This document shows positions 25,403 through 34,661 of a DNA stretch of 49,818 nucleotides, piece after piece. Numbering within the stretch: the stretch's first letter is position 1; each line of letters begins with the position of its first letter. The notes below the pieces were generated by a model. That model was given only the letters and a program-made list of their open reading frames with translations. It did no database searches and was not told where the DNA came from. The stretch is from the NCBI GenBank assembly GCA_014728125.1, contig WJMD01000108.1, forward strand, positions 1-49,818. The letters run 5' to 3'. Source of the stretch: Candidatus Effluviviaceae Genus V sp. Its GTDB lineage: Bacteria > Joyebacterota > Joyebacteria > Joyebacterales > Joyebacteraceae. Made by a program: the position numbers and the translations under genes.

Positions 25403-26211
25403 TCCTCGGTCGGGGGGGAGCTTCCTGGTTCCGGCCGGCCCCGCCGTGCCAGGACCGCCATGAAGACGGCGGCGACGGCGATGAGGATGAGCCCGGCGAG
25501 CTGGTTCATCGTGACGGCCGTTTCCCCGGCGCGAAAGGCGATCGAGGCCTCGCCGTACTGCCTGATGGGGTCGACGAGGAAGCGGAAGACCGCGAGGAGC
25601 ATGACGAAGAACCAGAGCGTGAAGCCGTGGAACGGCTTCCTCCGGTCGGCGATCAGCAGCACGGCGAGGATGAGGAGCGCGGCACCCGACTCGTAGAGCT
25701 GCGTCGGATGGACGGCCTGTCCCGGAAAGAGCTCGGCCGCGTGCGAGTCGGCCGGGAAGCGGACGGCCCACGGGAGACTGCACGGTCGGCCGAAGCAGCA
25801 CCCGTTCAGGAAGCAGCCGATGCGTCCGACGGCGATGCCGAGCGCCACCGACGGCGCGACGATATCCGCACCCCTCCACGGATCGATGCCCTTGCGCGCG
25901 AAGTAGATGAGCCCGGTCGCGAGTCCCGCCAGAACCCCGCCGTACTGAGCCAGGCCGCCGTCCCAGATGCGGACGATGCCGGCGGGATGGAGCTGGAAAT
26001 AGGACCAGTGCTGCGCCACGAAGACGGCCCGGGCGCCCACGATGGAGAGGACGATGACGTAGAACGAGAAATCGATGATCGTGTCGGGATCGAGCCCCTG
26101 GTCCCTCGCCCGCCGTCTCGCCAGCCAGATGCCGAGCAGGAAGGCGAGCGCCATCGCCACACCGTAGCTCCGTACGGGGAACGAACCGATCGAGAAGAGG
26201 ACGGGTTTCAT
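25399..26211 (-). CDS. lgt: Prolipoprotein diacylglyceryl transferase
   Basis: Inner-membrane enzyme that attaches diacylglyceryl to the lipobox Cys of prolipoproteins, the first step of lipoprotein maturation. 270 residues, about seven membrane helices. Recognisable are RSYGVAMALAFLLG, GGLAQYGGVLAG and the signature region GRIGCFLNGCCFGRPC, then HPTQLYES. ATG 26211 is four bases after the rodA stop, so translation is coupled; the SD is weak. The several predicted lipoproteins in this window are its natural substrates. Confidence 0.95.
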   Translation of the reverse strand: MKPVLFSIGSFPVRSYGVAMALAFLLGIWLARRRARDQGLDPDTIIDFSFYVIVLSIVGARAVFVAQHWSYFQLHPAGIVRIWDGGLAQYGGVLAGLATGLIYFARKGIDPWRGADIVAPSVALGIAVGRIGCFLNGCCFGRPCSLPWAVRFPADSHAAELFPGQAVHPTQLYESGAALLILAVLLIADRRKPFHGFTLWFFVMLLAVFRFLVDPIRQYGEASIAFRAGETAVTMNQLAGLILIAVAAVFMAVLARRGRPEPGSSPPTEE

Positions 26212-26215
26212 CCAG

Positions 26216-27439
26216 CTAGTACTCCATCCTGCGGATCCCCATGCCGAGGACCAGACCGATCGACGCCAGCGTGACGAGCAGCGATGAGCCACCGTAGCTC
26301 AGGAGCGGCAGCGGCATGCCCGTGACCGGCGATAACCCCAGCGTGACGCCGATGTTGATGGCGGACTGTATGAACAGCGTGCTCGCTATCCCGACGATCA
26401 CCAGACCGGCGAACCGGTTCCTGACCTGGGACGCAAGGCGGAGCATCCGGATGACAAGATACATGTAGAGGGTCAGGACGACAAGGCAGCCGACGAAACC
26501 GAACTCCTCGGCGAGGACGGAGAAGATGAAGTCCGTGTGGCGTTCCGGGAGAAAGGCGAAGTTCTTCTGCGTTCCCTGGAGGAACCCCTTGCCGAACACC
26601 GAGCCCGAGCCGACAGCGATCTTCGACTGGATGAGCTGGTAGCCGGTGCTGAAACGGAACTTCTCCGGGTTGAGGAAGGCCAGAATGCGGTGACGCTGGT
26701 ACTCCTCGAGGGCCTGCCACAGGAACGGACCGGCACGTCCCATGACGACATTGATGACGAAGACAACGACCTTGTCGACGATGAGCAGTCGCGAGACGTA
26801 CAGCACCCAGCCCAGTACCGCCAGGAAGGCTATCCAGGCGAACCAGTTGAAGGCCAGCAGCATCGAGATGACCGGGGTCGCCAGGAGCAGCAGGAAGAAC
26901 GGCCTCATACCTCCCCAGTAGAGCATGGGGATGAGCAGCAGAACGTAGATGACGGAGGTTCCGAGGTCCGGCTGGTTGAGAACGAGCGCGGTCGGCACGA
27001 GGACGATGGCGAGTGGAATGGCGACATGGAGCGGCCTGTCGAGCCGCGTCCGCTTCCGTGAGAGGTATCTGGCCAGCGCGAAGATGACGGCGAACTTCGC
27101 CAGCTCCGAAGGCTGGAGGCGCATGACGCCGAGATCGAACCAGCGCCTCTCCCCCGCCTTGCCGACGCCGACGAAGAGGACCGCGACCAGGAGCAGGACC
27201 GCGACGACGTAGAAAAAGGGTGAGAGCGCCTCGACGGTGTCCTGCGAGATGAAGACCACACCCAGCATGACTGCGATGCCGAGCGACGCCCAGAGAATCT
27301 GCCGCGACACGGCGTTCGACGTGACGGTGCCCTCCGCGCCGCGCGTCGCGCTGTAGATCATGACGATTCCTATCACCGTGATGAGCACGGTGACGAGGAA
27401 GAGCCCCCAGTCGAAGTCCCTGAGCCGCCGTCTATCCAT
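26216..27439 (-). CDS. rodA: Rod-shape SEDS glycosyltransferase RodA
   Basis: SEDS-family peptidoglycan polymerase of the elongasome, about ten membrane helices in 407 residues. Motifs: ATRGAEGT near the first helix, RWFDLGVMRLQPSELAKFA (conserved SEDS block), LNQPDLGTSVIY with the catalytic Asp, and SPVTGMPLPLLSYGGSS near the end. ATG 27439 overlaps the last bases of mrdA, with GGAG at a normal distance. RodA works with the PBP2 encoded directly upstream. Confidence 0.96.
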   Translation of the reverse strand: MDRRRLRDFDWGLFLVTVLITVIGIVMIYSATRGAEGTVTSNAVSRQILWASLGIAVMLGVVFISQDTVEALSPFFYVVAVLLLVAVLFVGVGKAGERRWFDLGVMRLQPSELAKFAVIFALARYLSRKRTRLDRPLHVAIPLAIVLVPTALVLNQPDLGTSVIYVLLLIPMLYWGGMRPFFLLLLATPVISMLLAFNWFAWIAFLAVLGWVLYVSRLLIVDKVVVFVINVVMGRAGPFLWQALEEYQRHRILAFLNPEKFRFSTGYQLIQSKIAVGSGSVFGKGFLQGTQKNFAFLPERHTDFIFSVLAEEFGFVGCLVVLTLYMYLVIRMLRLASQVRNRFAGLVIVGIASTLFIQSAINIGVTLGLSPVTGMPLPLLSYGGSSLLVTLASIGLVLGMGIRRMEY

Positions 27440-29423
27440 CGAGGGGCTCCGTTTCTCCGGTCCCGTTCGCGGCCGGTGCAACGGGCTCCGGCACGTCTCC
27501 GGTCTCCGTCATCTCCCCCGCCGCCCCGTCTGTCTCTGCCGTCCGGCCGGGCGGCGACGGTGCCGGGTCCCCCACGGCGTCCGGCGTCTCTCCGGGACCG
27601 GGCGAGGCAGTGTGGAGCGCCGGGGGCGCCGGCTCCGGGAGGCGCAGGTAGGAACGCAGCACCTCGCGCGCTATCGGGGCGGCGATCGCGCCTCCGCCTC
27701 CCGCGTTCTCAGCAAGCACCGCCAGCACGATCTCTGGATCGTCCGCCGGCGCGTAGGCGACGAACCAGGCGTGGTCTTCTCCGTGGGGGTTCTGTGCGGT
27801 GCCGGTCTTGCCGGCCACCTCGATGCCCTCGAGACGCGACAGCTTGCCTGTCCCGTTGGGAGCCTCGACGACGTCGACCATCGAGCGTCTGAGGAACGCC
27901 AGCGTCTTCTCCCGGAAGGGGAGCCTGACGAACGTCCCGGTCCGTGCCGTTCCGATGACGCGTCCCGAGTAGGTCTCCACGCGCTTGAGGAGGTGCGGGG
28001 TCGGAACGATGCCGGCGTTGACGATGCCGGCGACGAAGCAGGCCGCCTGAAGGGGCGTGACGAGCAGCTCGCCCTGTCCGATCGACAGGTTGAGCACGAC
28101 GCCCCTGCTCCACTTCCTGCGTCCGTAGTTCCGGTCGTACCACTCGGGCGTGGGGACGTTGCCCGCGACCTCGCCGCCGATGTCGATCCCCGTCGTTCGA
28201 CCGAAGCCGCAGCGCTCGGTCCACTCCATCAGCGTCGCCACACCGAGCTTCGCCCCGAGCTGGTACATGTAGACGTCGCACGATTCAACGATGCCCTTCA
28301 GAACGTCGACCAGGCCGTGTCCCTCCGGCTTCCAGCACCTGAAGGTCCGGATGCCGTACTTGTAGGCTCCCTTGCAGACGACCTCGGTCGAGTGGGTGAT
28401 GACGCCCTCCTCGAGCCCGACGCCGGCCGTGATCAGCTTGAACGGGCTTCCGGGCGGGTAGGTCGCCTGGACGGCGCGGTTGAGAAGCGGATGTCTGGGC
28501 GATCTCAGAAGCTCGTTCCAGTCCTCCCGCCCGAGGCCGCCGACGATCGCGTTCGGGTCGGGAGACGGGTGGGACGCCATCACCAGGACGTCGCCGGTTC
28601 CGGGCTCGATACCGACGATCGCTCCGGCCTCGTACTGCTGCAGGAGCCTCTCGGCCGTCCTCTGTGCCGGCATGTCGATCGTCAGAATGAGATTGTGCCC
28701 GGGTCTCGCCTCCCTGGCGAGGCCTCCCGCGAAGGGGTAGATCTCACGGCCGGCGGCGTCGACGACCCAGTACTCCGCTCCGTCGCGGCCGTTCAGCAGC
28801 AGCTCGTATCGCTTCTCCAGTCCCGTCTTGCCGACGATGTCTCCCTGCGTGTATCCGAGGGGCTCGACCTCCTCGAGCTCCGAGTCCGATATCTCGGCGA
28901 CGTAGCCGATGGCATGCGTCGCGAGGTCTCCCTGAGCGTAGCGGCGGGTGGCCGTCATGACGACCTTGACGCCCGGCAGCTCGGAACGGTGCTCCTCGAT
29001 CCGGGCGACCTCGTCGAACTCGGCATCCTCAAGGAGCACGACGCTGCCGTAGAACCTCGAACGGCTCTCCTGGAGCTTCGAGGCGACGAACGACGGCGGG
29101 AGGTCGAGCAGGTCGGCGAGTCGCCCGGCGACCTCATCATCGTTGCGATCGCGGACACGGGAGAGCGTGATGGAGAGCGACGCTCTGTTGTCGGCGAGCG
29201 TGATGCCGTTCCGGTCGAGGATGAGGCCCCTCGGCGCGCGCACCTCGAATCCCTGGACGTAGTTCTCCTCCGACAGCTCCCGGTAGATGGTCCCGCGCGC
29301 GAGCTGGAGCCATCCGAGCCGTCCGATGATGAGCACGAAGAGGGCGAACGTCGCGATGCGCAGCACCCGGGACCGGCGCCTTGCTACATCGCTTCCTCCG
29401 GCATGATCACCCGAGTGAGCCAC
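27432..29423 (-). CDS. mrdA: Penicillin-binding protein 2 (PBP2)
   Basis: Transpeptidase cross-linking peptidoglycan during elongation; 663 residues. One N-terminal membrane helix (about 22-40) and the dimerisation domain (RAPRGLILDRNG) precede the transpeptidase domain with Ser326 in YPPGSPFKL (SxxK), SCD in IVESCDVYMYQLG as the SxN-type motif, and VAGKTGTAQ as KTG. The C-terminal ~75 residues are Pro/Gly/Thr-rich and probably disordered, a tail longer than usual. The start GTG 29423 overlaps the end of mreD by 17 bases; no better start is visible. Confidence 0.95.
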   Translation of the reverse strand: MAHSGDHAGGSDVARRRSRVLRIATFALFVLIIGRLGWLQLARGTIYRELSEENYVQGFEVRAPRGLILDRNGITLADNRASLSITLSRVRDRNDDEVAGRLADLLDLPPSFVASKLQESRSRFYGSVVLLEDAEFDEVARIEEHRSELPGVKVVMTATRRYAQGDLATHAIGYVAEISDSELEEVEPLGYTQGDIVGKTGLEKRYELLLNGRDGAEYWVVDAAGREIYPFAGGLAREARPGHNLILTIDMPAQRTAERLLQQYEAGAIVGIEPGTGDVLVMASHPSPDPNAIVGGLGREDWNELLRSPRHPLLNRAVQATYPPGSPFKLITAGVGLEEGVITHSTEVVCKGAYKYGIRTFRCWKPEGHGLVDVLKGIVESCDVYMYQLGAKLGVATLMEWTERCGFGRTTGIDIGGEVAGNVPTPEWYDRNYGRRKWSRGVVLNLSIGQGELLVTPLQAACFVAGIVNAGIVPTPHLLKRVETYSGRVIGTARTGTFVRLPFREKTLAFLRRSMVDVVEAPNGTGKLSRLEGIEVAGKTGTAQNPHGEDHAWFVAYAPADDPEIVLAVLAENAGGGGAIAAPIAREVLRSYLRLPEPAPPALHTASPGPGETPDAVGDPAPSPPGRTAETDGAAGEMTETGDVPEPVAPAANGTGETEPLDG

Positions 29424-29904
29424 CCGACACCTCTCTCAGGCCCAGAGCGCGGGCGAGCGCGTAGATGACGACGCCGATGGCCGCCGTGTAAAGCGCTCCG
29501 GGGATACTGTAGCGGATGATGAAGCGGCCGAACATGTCGAGGTGGTTCCTGTAGTAGCCGAGGTAGTAGATGACGTCGTGGAGCAGGGTCGCCGCGAAGA
29601 TGACGGCGCATTGTACGAGGACCGAGGCGCGCACGAGGTGGTTCCAGACGCGGAACGTGGCCAGGCCCGTGATCGACAGGGCCAGTGCATTGAGCCCGAG
29701 GTAGCTCGGGATGTCGGCATCGGAGGCGACGCCCATCAGGAAGCCGGCGACGATCGCCTGCCTTCCACCCACCAGCAGGCTGCCGTAGACGACCACCAGG
29801 ACGAGGAGATCGGGGCGTGCTCCGAGGATCTCGATCTCGGGTGCGAGAGCCGAGTCCAGGATGACCGCGGCGAAGGCGATCGCGCTGAAGAGACCGATTC
29901 TCAT
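29407..29904 (-). CDS. mreD: Rod shape-determining protein MreD
   Basis: Polytopic membrane component of the elongasome, 165 residues with about five hydrophobic helices. The segments ILGARPDLLVLVVVYGSLLVGG and AIVAGFLMGVASDA are typical of MreD. ATG 29904 overlaps the mreC stop as ATGA. Assignment rests on both sequence and its place in mreBCD-mrdA-rodA order. Confidence 0.92.
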   Translation of the reverse strand: MRIGLFSAIAFAAVILDSALAPEIEILGARPDLLVLVVVYGSLLVGGRQAIVAGFLMGVASDADIPSYLGLNALALSITGLATFRVWNHLVRASVLVQCAVIFAATLLHDVIYYLGYYRNHLDMFGRFIIRYSIPGALYTAAIGVVIYALARALGLREVSGGSLG

Positions 29905-30794
29905 GGGGCCTCCATCGGAGGGCCGATCGGCGCGAACTGTCTCATGACCTCGGCCTCGATCTCCGACCAGTCGTGGGGCGTCGCCGTCCTCGAGGTCAGG
30001 ATGAAGACCTGCTCGACCGTCGCCAGGTCGATGGCGAGCTCCGCCTCGACATGCATCGTCAGAGGGCCCGGGGCGACCCTGGTGACCGTGCCGACGGCCA
30101 GTCCCGGAGGGTAGACGCCCCCGAGGCCCGACGTCACGATGCGGTCACCCGGCCTCACGTCCGAACGCGCGGGGACGTAGTCGACATGCCATCCGAGCAC
30201 GTCGCTCGCCGAGCCGAACCGCGGGCGCACGACGCCGCGGACCCGGCTGCGCTCGACGACGACGCTGACGGCCGACGAGGCGCTGGTCAGCGGCTCTACG
30301 AGCGAGCGGCGGCGCATGACCGTCGAGATCTTGCCGACCACACCTTCCGGAAGCACGACGGGCATGTTCTCGCGGACCCCGTCGACGACGCCTCTGTCGA
30401 TCTCGAGCCGCTCCACGACGCGTGTCCCCGGCATACCGATGACCCGCGCCGGAAGCATCCTGAAGCGCTCCTCCTCCGGGAAGCTGACGAGGAAGCTCAG
30501 GAGCTCGCGGAGCCGTTCGTTCTCGCTCCGGTATATCAGCAGTCTGGACCGCTCCTCGGCCAGCCTGACGGCAAGCTCCCGCAGCCTCATGTTCTCCTCT
30601 CGCGTCGACTGAAGCGAGGCCGTGTAGGTCGCGAGCCTCCGGAACGGTCCGAAGACGACGGTCGAGACGCCTTCGCCGATGCCGTTTCTGACGGGCTGCG
30701 GCAGGGCCAGCAGAACGAGTGATATCGCCGCGCAGACGGCGAATGCGGCGAGCTCGCGGTTCCTTGTGAAGAGCCGCGCGAGAAAGGCGAACAT
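29901..30794 (-). CDS. mreC: Rod shape-determining protein MreC
   Basis: Periplasmic scaffold of the elongasome anchored by one N-terminal helix (about residues 17-35), followed by a coiled coil (LRELAVRLAEERSRLLIYRSEN within 70-100) and the beta-rich MreC domain with VVLPEGVVGKISTV, DRIVTSGLGGVYPPGLAVGTV near the end. 297 residues, normal. ATG 30794 lies 10 bases after mreB with GAGGTA as a loosely placed SD. Confidence 0.95.
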   Translation of the reverse strand: MFAFLARLFTRNRELAAFAVCAAISLVLLALPQPVRNGIGEGVSTVVFGPFRRLATYTASLQSTREENMRLRELAVRLAEERSRLLIYRSENERLRELLSFLVSFPEEERFRMLPARVIGMPGTRVVERLEIDRGVVDGVRENMPVVLPEGVVGKISTVMRRRSLVEPLTSASSAVSVVVERSRVRGVVRPRFGSASDVLGWHVDYVPARSDVRPGDRIVTSGLGGVYPPGLAVGTVTRVAPGPLTMHVEAELAIDLATVEQVFILTSRTATPHDWSEIEAEVMRQFAPIGPPMEAP

Positions 30795-30804
30795 GGTGTG
30801 CGGA

Positions 30805-31839
30805 CTACCTCTTGGCGGAACGCATCAGCACGGGCTCGTAGTGCGAGAGGTTCTCGAGGATCTTGCCCGTCCCGAGCACAACGCAGGTGAGCGGGTTCTC
30901 GACCACGTTGATCGGCAGCTTCGTTTCCTCACGGAGCAGCACGTCGAGTCCTCGGAGGAGCGAGCCGCCGCCGGTCATCACGATGCCCCGGTCGACCAGG
31001 TCGGCCGCGAGCTCTGGAGGCGTCTCCTCGAGCGAGAGCTTGAGCGCCTCGACGATGGCCGAGATCGGTTCCTGGAGCGCCTCGCGGATCTCCTCGGACG
31101 TGATCTTGAGCGTTCTCGGCACGCCGCCGACGAGGTCGCGGCCCTTGACCTCGACCTCCATCTCCTCCTCGAGCGGATAGGCCGATCCGATCCTGATCTT
31201 GATCTGCTCCGCGGTCTGCTCGCCAATGAGGAGATTGTAGCTTCTGCGGAGGTGGTTCATGATCGCTTCATCCATCTCGTCGCCGCCCACGCGGACCGAC
31301 GTGTGGTTGACGATCCCGGAGAGCGCGATGACGGCGATCTCGGTGGTGCCTCCGCCGATGTCGACGATCATGTTGCCCGACGGCTTGTCGACCGGGAGTC
31401 CCACACCGATGGCGGCCGCGATCGGTTCGGCGACCAGGAAGACCTCGCGGGCGCCGGCGTGGTCGGCCGAGTCCGTCACTGCCCGGCGCTCGACCTCCGT
31501 GATCCCGGAGGGGACACAGATGACCATCCTGGGTCTCACGAGCAGTCTGCGCCGCTGAACTGCCAGGATGAACTCGCGCAGCAGGTCCTCGGTCCCGTCG
31601 AAGTCGGCGATGACCCCGTCCTTCATCGGACGGACGGCCTTGATGCCGTCGGGCGTCCGCCCCAGCATCTCCTTGGCCTTGCTGCCGACCGCCACGACCT
31701 TGCCGCTCGCCTTCTCGACCGCGATCACCGAAGGCTCGTTCAGGACGACGCCGCGTCCCTTGACATAGACAAGGGTGTTCGCCGTGCCGAGATCGATCGC
31801 AACGTCGTTGACGAGTCCGAGAACCGAATCGAAGAGCAT
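30805..31839 (-). CDS. mreB: Rod shape-determining actin homologue MreB
   Basis: Cytoplasmic actin-like filament protein that guides wall synthesis along the cylinder, 344 residues. Actin-fold phosphate loops are present: [34 protein letters not shown] and [13 protein letters not shown], as well as the MreB-specific [18 protein letters not shown] 31839 follows GGAGAGAGG. It heads the mreBCD-mrdA-rodA block that builds a rod-shaped cell. Confidence 0.97.
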   Translation of the reverse strand: MLFDSVLGLVNDVAIDLGTANTLVYVKGRGVVLNEPSVIAVEKASGKVVAVGSKAKEMLGRTPDGIKAVRPMKDGVIADFDGTEDLLREFILAVQRRRLLVRPRMVICVPSGITEVERRAVTDSADHAGAREVFLVAEPIAAAIGVGLPVDKPSGNMIVDIGGGTTEIAVIALSGIVNHTSVRVGGDEMDEAIMNHLRRSYNLLIGEQTAEQIKIRIGSAYPLEEEMEVEVKGRDLVGGVPRTLKITSEEIREALQEPISAIVEALKLSLEETPPELAADLVDRGIVMTGGGSLLRGLDVLLREETKLPINVVENPLTCVVLGTGKILENLSHYEPVLMRSAKR

Positions 31840-31871
31840 GTGTGCCTCTCTCCGTGCCTGTGGGACGACGC

Positions 31872-32549
31872 TCAGACGTGTCCGAGCTCTCTCAGGGAGA
31901 CGAATCCCTGTCGTCCGAGGATGATGTGATCGAGGACCTCGATGCCGAGGATCCGGCCCGCTTCAGCCAGCCGTTCGGTCACGACGATGTCCTCCTCGCT
32001 CGGGTCGGGAATGCCTGACGGGTGGTTGTGGACGAGAACGACCGCCTGAGCGCTCTCCGATACCGCCGCCTTGAAGACCTCGCGCGCGTGGACGACCGAT
32101 GCATTGAGCGATCCGATCGCGATCGTCCGGACGCCGAGGATCCTGTTCTTCGTGTTGAGAAGGATCGCGCGGAAGTGCTCTCTGTCGAGCGACGACATCT
32201 CACGGAGCAGCAGGTCCGCCACGTCCTCCGGGCCCGACAGGTAGACGACCGGCCGTCCCTTCTCCGCTCCGAGGAACCGGCGCGCGATCTCGCCGGTGGC
32301 CCTCAGCCGCGTCGCGAGCCCTCGACCGACACCCCTGACGCTCGTCAGGCTTGACGGCGGCTCTCTCAGGATGGAGCTCACGCTTCCGAACCGTCCAAGA
32401 AGCTCGCGCCCGACGAGGTCGGCGGGCCGGGGACCTGTGCTCCCCGCGATCAACGCGCACAGCAGCTCGAACTCGGTCGGTTGGACCGGAGGAACGGCGC
32501 CGGCCGCAGCCTGAGGCGACACGGCCGCGTCGACGGAGACCCCTCCCAT
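31872..32549 (-). CDS. radC: RadC family JAB-domain protein
   Basis: 225 residues. An N-terminal helix-hairpin-helix region ([39 protein letters not shown]) precedes a JAB/MPN metal-binding domain with His174, His176, Ser184 and Asp187 in [15 protein letters not shown], a complete JAMM motif. RadC was once linked to DNA repair, but its biochemical role is unresolved. The start is uncertain: ATG 32549 has GAGG close upstream; a GTG nine bases earlier is also possible. It sits between rimO and mreB, the same radC-mreB neighbourhood seen in many bacteria. Confidence 0.9.
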   Translation of the reverse strand: MGGVSVDAAVSPQAAAGAVPPVQPTEFELLCALIAGSTGPRPADLVGRELLGRFGSVSSILREPPSSLTSVRGVGRGLATRLRATGEIARRFLGAEKGRPVVYLSGPEDVADLLLREMSSLDREHFRAILLNTKNRILGVRTIAIGSLNASVVHAREVFKAAVSESAQAVVLVHNHPSGIPDPSEEDIVVTERLAEAGRILGIEVLDHIILGRQGFVSLRELGHV

Positions 32550-32636
32550 CTTCCTCACACTGCGCTCCCAACCCGGGGGCAAAGCTAGCACAGGGGCAAA
32601 TCGGTCAGCAAGCGGTTTCTGCCCTCTGCGTGGGCA

Positions 32637-33959
32637 TCAGCCGACCTGCGGCGTCGCGGCCTCGAGGTCGAATCCCGAGGCGCCGGTGACCTCGACCGTT
32701 GCGAACGCGCCGGGCCGAAGGGCGCCCGCAGGATCGTCGATCCGTACGACGCCGTCCAGTTCCCAGGCGAGACCCTCGGTCCTGCCGACCGCGGCGGGGC
32801 CGGGCTCGTCGATGAGCACCTCGACCGTGGAGCCGACAAGCTCACCATGGCGTCGCTCGGTCCGCTCGCGCGCCTCCTCGAGCAGAATGCCCGCCCGCTC
32901 GCGGGTCTCTTCTCTGGAGGCGCCCTCTCCGAGACGGAATGCCGGGCTCCCCTCCTCCGGCGAGTACTCGAAGACTCCCAGGTGGTCGAACGGACCTGCG
33001 GCGAGGAACCTCCTGAGTTCCTCGAACTCCGTGGGGCCCTCACCTGGAAAACCGACGATCACCGAGGTCCGGAGCGTCATGTCCGGGACGACCCGTCTGA
33101 TCCGGTCTGCCAGTCCCCTGACGGCGCGGCCGTCGGTTTTCCGGTTCATCGGAGCCAGGATCGCGTCCGAGACATGCTGGATGGGGACGTCGAGATAGCG
33201 CGCCAGATGCCGCCCGCGGCCGAGGGTCTCGAGCAGATCATCGGTGATCCGGGCCGGATGCGCATACAGGAGCCGGATCCACGGAATCCCGACGTCGTCG
33301 AGCTCGGCGAGAAGTCCCGCCAGGGACACGGAGGGAGCAATGTCCATGCCGTAGGCCGTCGTATCCTGAGCGACCGGGATCAGCTCCCGGACGCCGGCGC
33401 GGTGAAGCTCGCGCGCCTCGTGGATGATGGCACGGGCGGGATGACTCACCAGCGGTCCGCGGATCGACGGGATGACGCAGTAGGCGCACCGGTTATCGCA
33501 GCCCTCGGAGATCCTGATGTACGCGAGGTGTCCGGGCGTTCCCAGGATCCGTGGGAATCGCCCGTCGACCGAACGCCCGCGGGTTCCGACATGCAGTGGT
33601 CGGTCACCGGCCGCTGCGCCCTCGACCGCGTCGAGGATCCTCGCGACGGACAGGCAGCCGACAACGGCGTCCACACCCGGGAACATCTGGAATGTCCTCC
33701 GGCCGTACCGTTCGGGCAGGCACCCCGCGACGAGGACGCGCCCCCGCCATCCCTCCTCCCTGAGCGCCAGGACATCACGGACGGCCCTGGACGACTCGTC
33801 GACCGCCGACGCGATGAACGAGCAGGTGTTGACGATGACGACATCGGAGGAGGCGGGGTCGCCGACCAGGTCGTGTCCGGCGTCGTGGAGCGCGCCGAGC
33901 ATATGCTCGGCATCGATGAGGTTCTTCGGGCATCCGAGTGTGATGAGCGCGATACGCAT
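32637..33959 (-). CDS. rimO: Ribosomal protein S12 methylthiotransferase RimO
   Basis: Radical-SAM enzyme adding a methylthio group to an aspartate of ribosomal protein S12. 440 residues: the N-terminal UPF0004 domain has three cluster cysteines (LGCPKN, NTCSFI, AGCLPE); the radical-SAM motif is CDNRCAYC; a C-terminal TRAM domain ends the protein. ICAYR-type residues for MiaB are not seen, and the SEGCDNRCAYCVIPSIRG block is typical for RimO. ATG 33959 follows lolA by 9 bases without a clear SD, suggesting coupled translation. Confidence 0.95.
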   Translation of the reverse strand: MRIALITLGCPKNLIDAEHMLGALHDAGHDLVGDPASSDVVIVNTCSFIASAVDESSRAVRDVLALREEGWRGRVLVAGCLPERYGRRTFQMFPGVDAVVGCLSVARILDAVEGAAAGDRPLHVGTRGRSVDGRFPRILGTPGHLAYIRISEGCDNRCAYCVIPSIRGPLVSHPARAIIHEARELHRAGVRELIPVAQDTTAYGMDIAPSVSLAGLLAELDDVGIPWIRLLYAHPARITDDLLETLGRGRHLARYLDVPIQHVSDAILAPMNRKTDGRAVRGLADRIRRVVPDMTLRTSVIVGFPGEGPTEFEELRRFLAAGPFDHLGVFEYSPEEGSPAFRLGEGASREETRERAGILLEEARERTERRHGELVGSTVEVLIDEPGPAAVGRTEGLAWELDGVVRIDDPAGALRPGAFATVEVTGASGFDLEAATPQVG

Positions 33960-33968
33960 TGTGTCGGG

Positions 33969-34661
33969 TCAGAACCCGCCGAAGGGCATTCCCGTGACGA
34001 GCTCCGCGCCCTCGGGGCGTCTGAGCGCGAAGGCGCCCTGCGGATGGTCGTTCACCGGCCGTTCATCGACGATGTCGTATCTGGTCCAGTCGCCGCCCGC
34101 CGCGACCGCGAGGATCGCAAGGACCCGCAGCGATGCCGGAGCGACCCGGACGACGAGCCGGGACGGCTCGGCGAGCGGGTCGCGCGGGAGAAGCGCCAGT
34201 GTGACCGCTCCTTCCGGCGGCGGACCGCCGAACCGCGGATCGTCCTGTGGAGGGAGTACAGGTGTCTCAGGATCGGTGCGGTACGACCGAAGGAGTCGCG
34301 CGGGGTCGATGACCGAACTCGTCGTGTCGACGCGCGCGACGAAGAACTGTCGGCTCTCAGGGGCGTACGCCTTCAGACTGTCACCGACGATCACGATCCG
34401 TCCCCCCGTTCCGTAGGAGACGGCGATCCTGCCCGGGCGTTCGACGCGCAGCGTCCCCGACGTGGAGACGGTCGAGTCGGCAAGGGACCAGTAACTGGTC
34501 TGTACGAAGTCCAGCGCATAGGCTGAGAGTGAGGCGTACCGATCCGCGACCGACGCCGCAAGGGCCGCGGCGTCGAGCTCCCCGGCCCGCGCGTCGGGAG
34601 CAGAGAAGAGCGAGAGGGCGACGAGGACGGCGACGAGGATCGATTCAATACTCCTCGTCAT
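33969..34661 (-). CDS. lolA: Outer-membrane lipoprotein carrier protein LolA
   Basis: Periplasmic chaperone that carries lipoproteins from the inner to the outer membrane. 230 residues with a signal peptide (SILVAVLVALSLFSAPDARA). The mature part has the LolA pattern: VADRYASLSAYALDFVQTSYW, GTLRVERPGRIAVSYG, and beta strands of the half-barrel. ATG 34661 overlaps the end of ftsK by 17 bases, with GAGGAAGAGG immediately before it inside the acidic-tail coding region; the frame remains open far upstream, but those codons only mirror the low-complexity tail of ftsK. Fits with lgt downstream and the lipoproteins in this window. Confidence 0.85.
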   Translation of the reverse strand: MTRSIESILVAVLVALSLFSAPDARAGELDAAALAASVADRYASLSAYALDFVQTSYWSLADSTVSTSGTLRVERPGRIAVSYGTGGRIVIVGDSLKAYAPESRQFFVARVDTTSSVIDPARLLRSYRTDPETPVLPPQDDPRFGGPPPEGAVTLALLPRDPLAEPSRLVVRVAPASLRVLAILAVAAGGDWTRYDIVDERPVNDHPQGAFALRRPEGAELVTGMPFGGF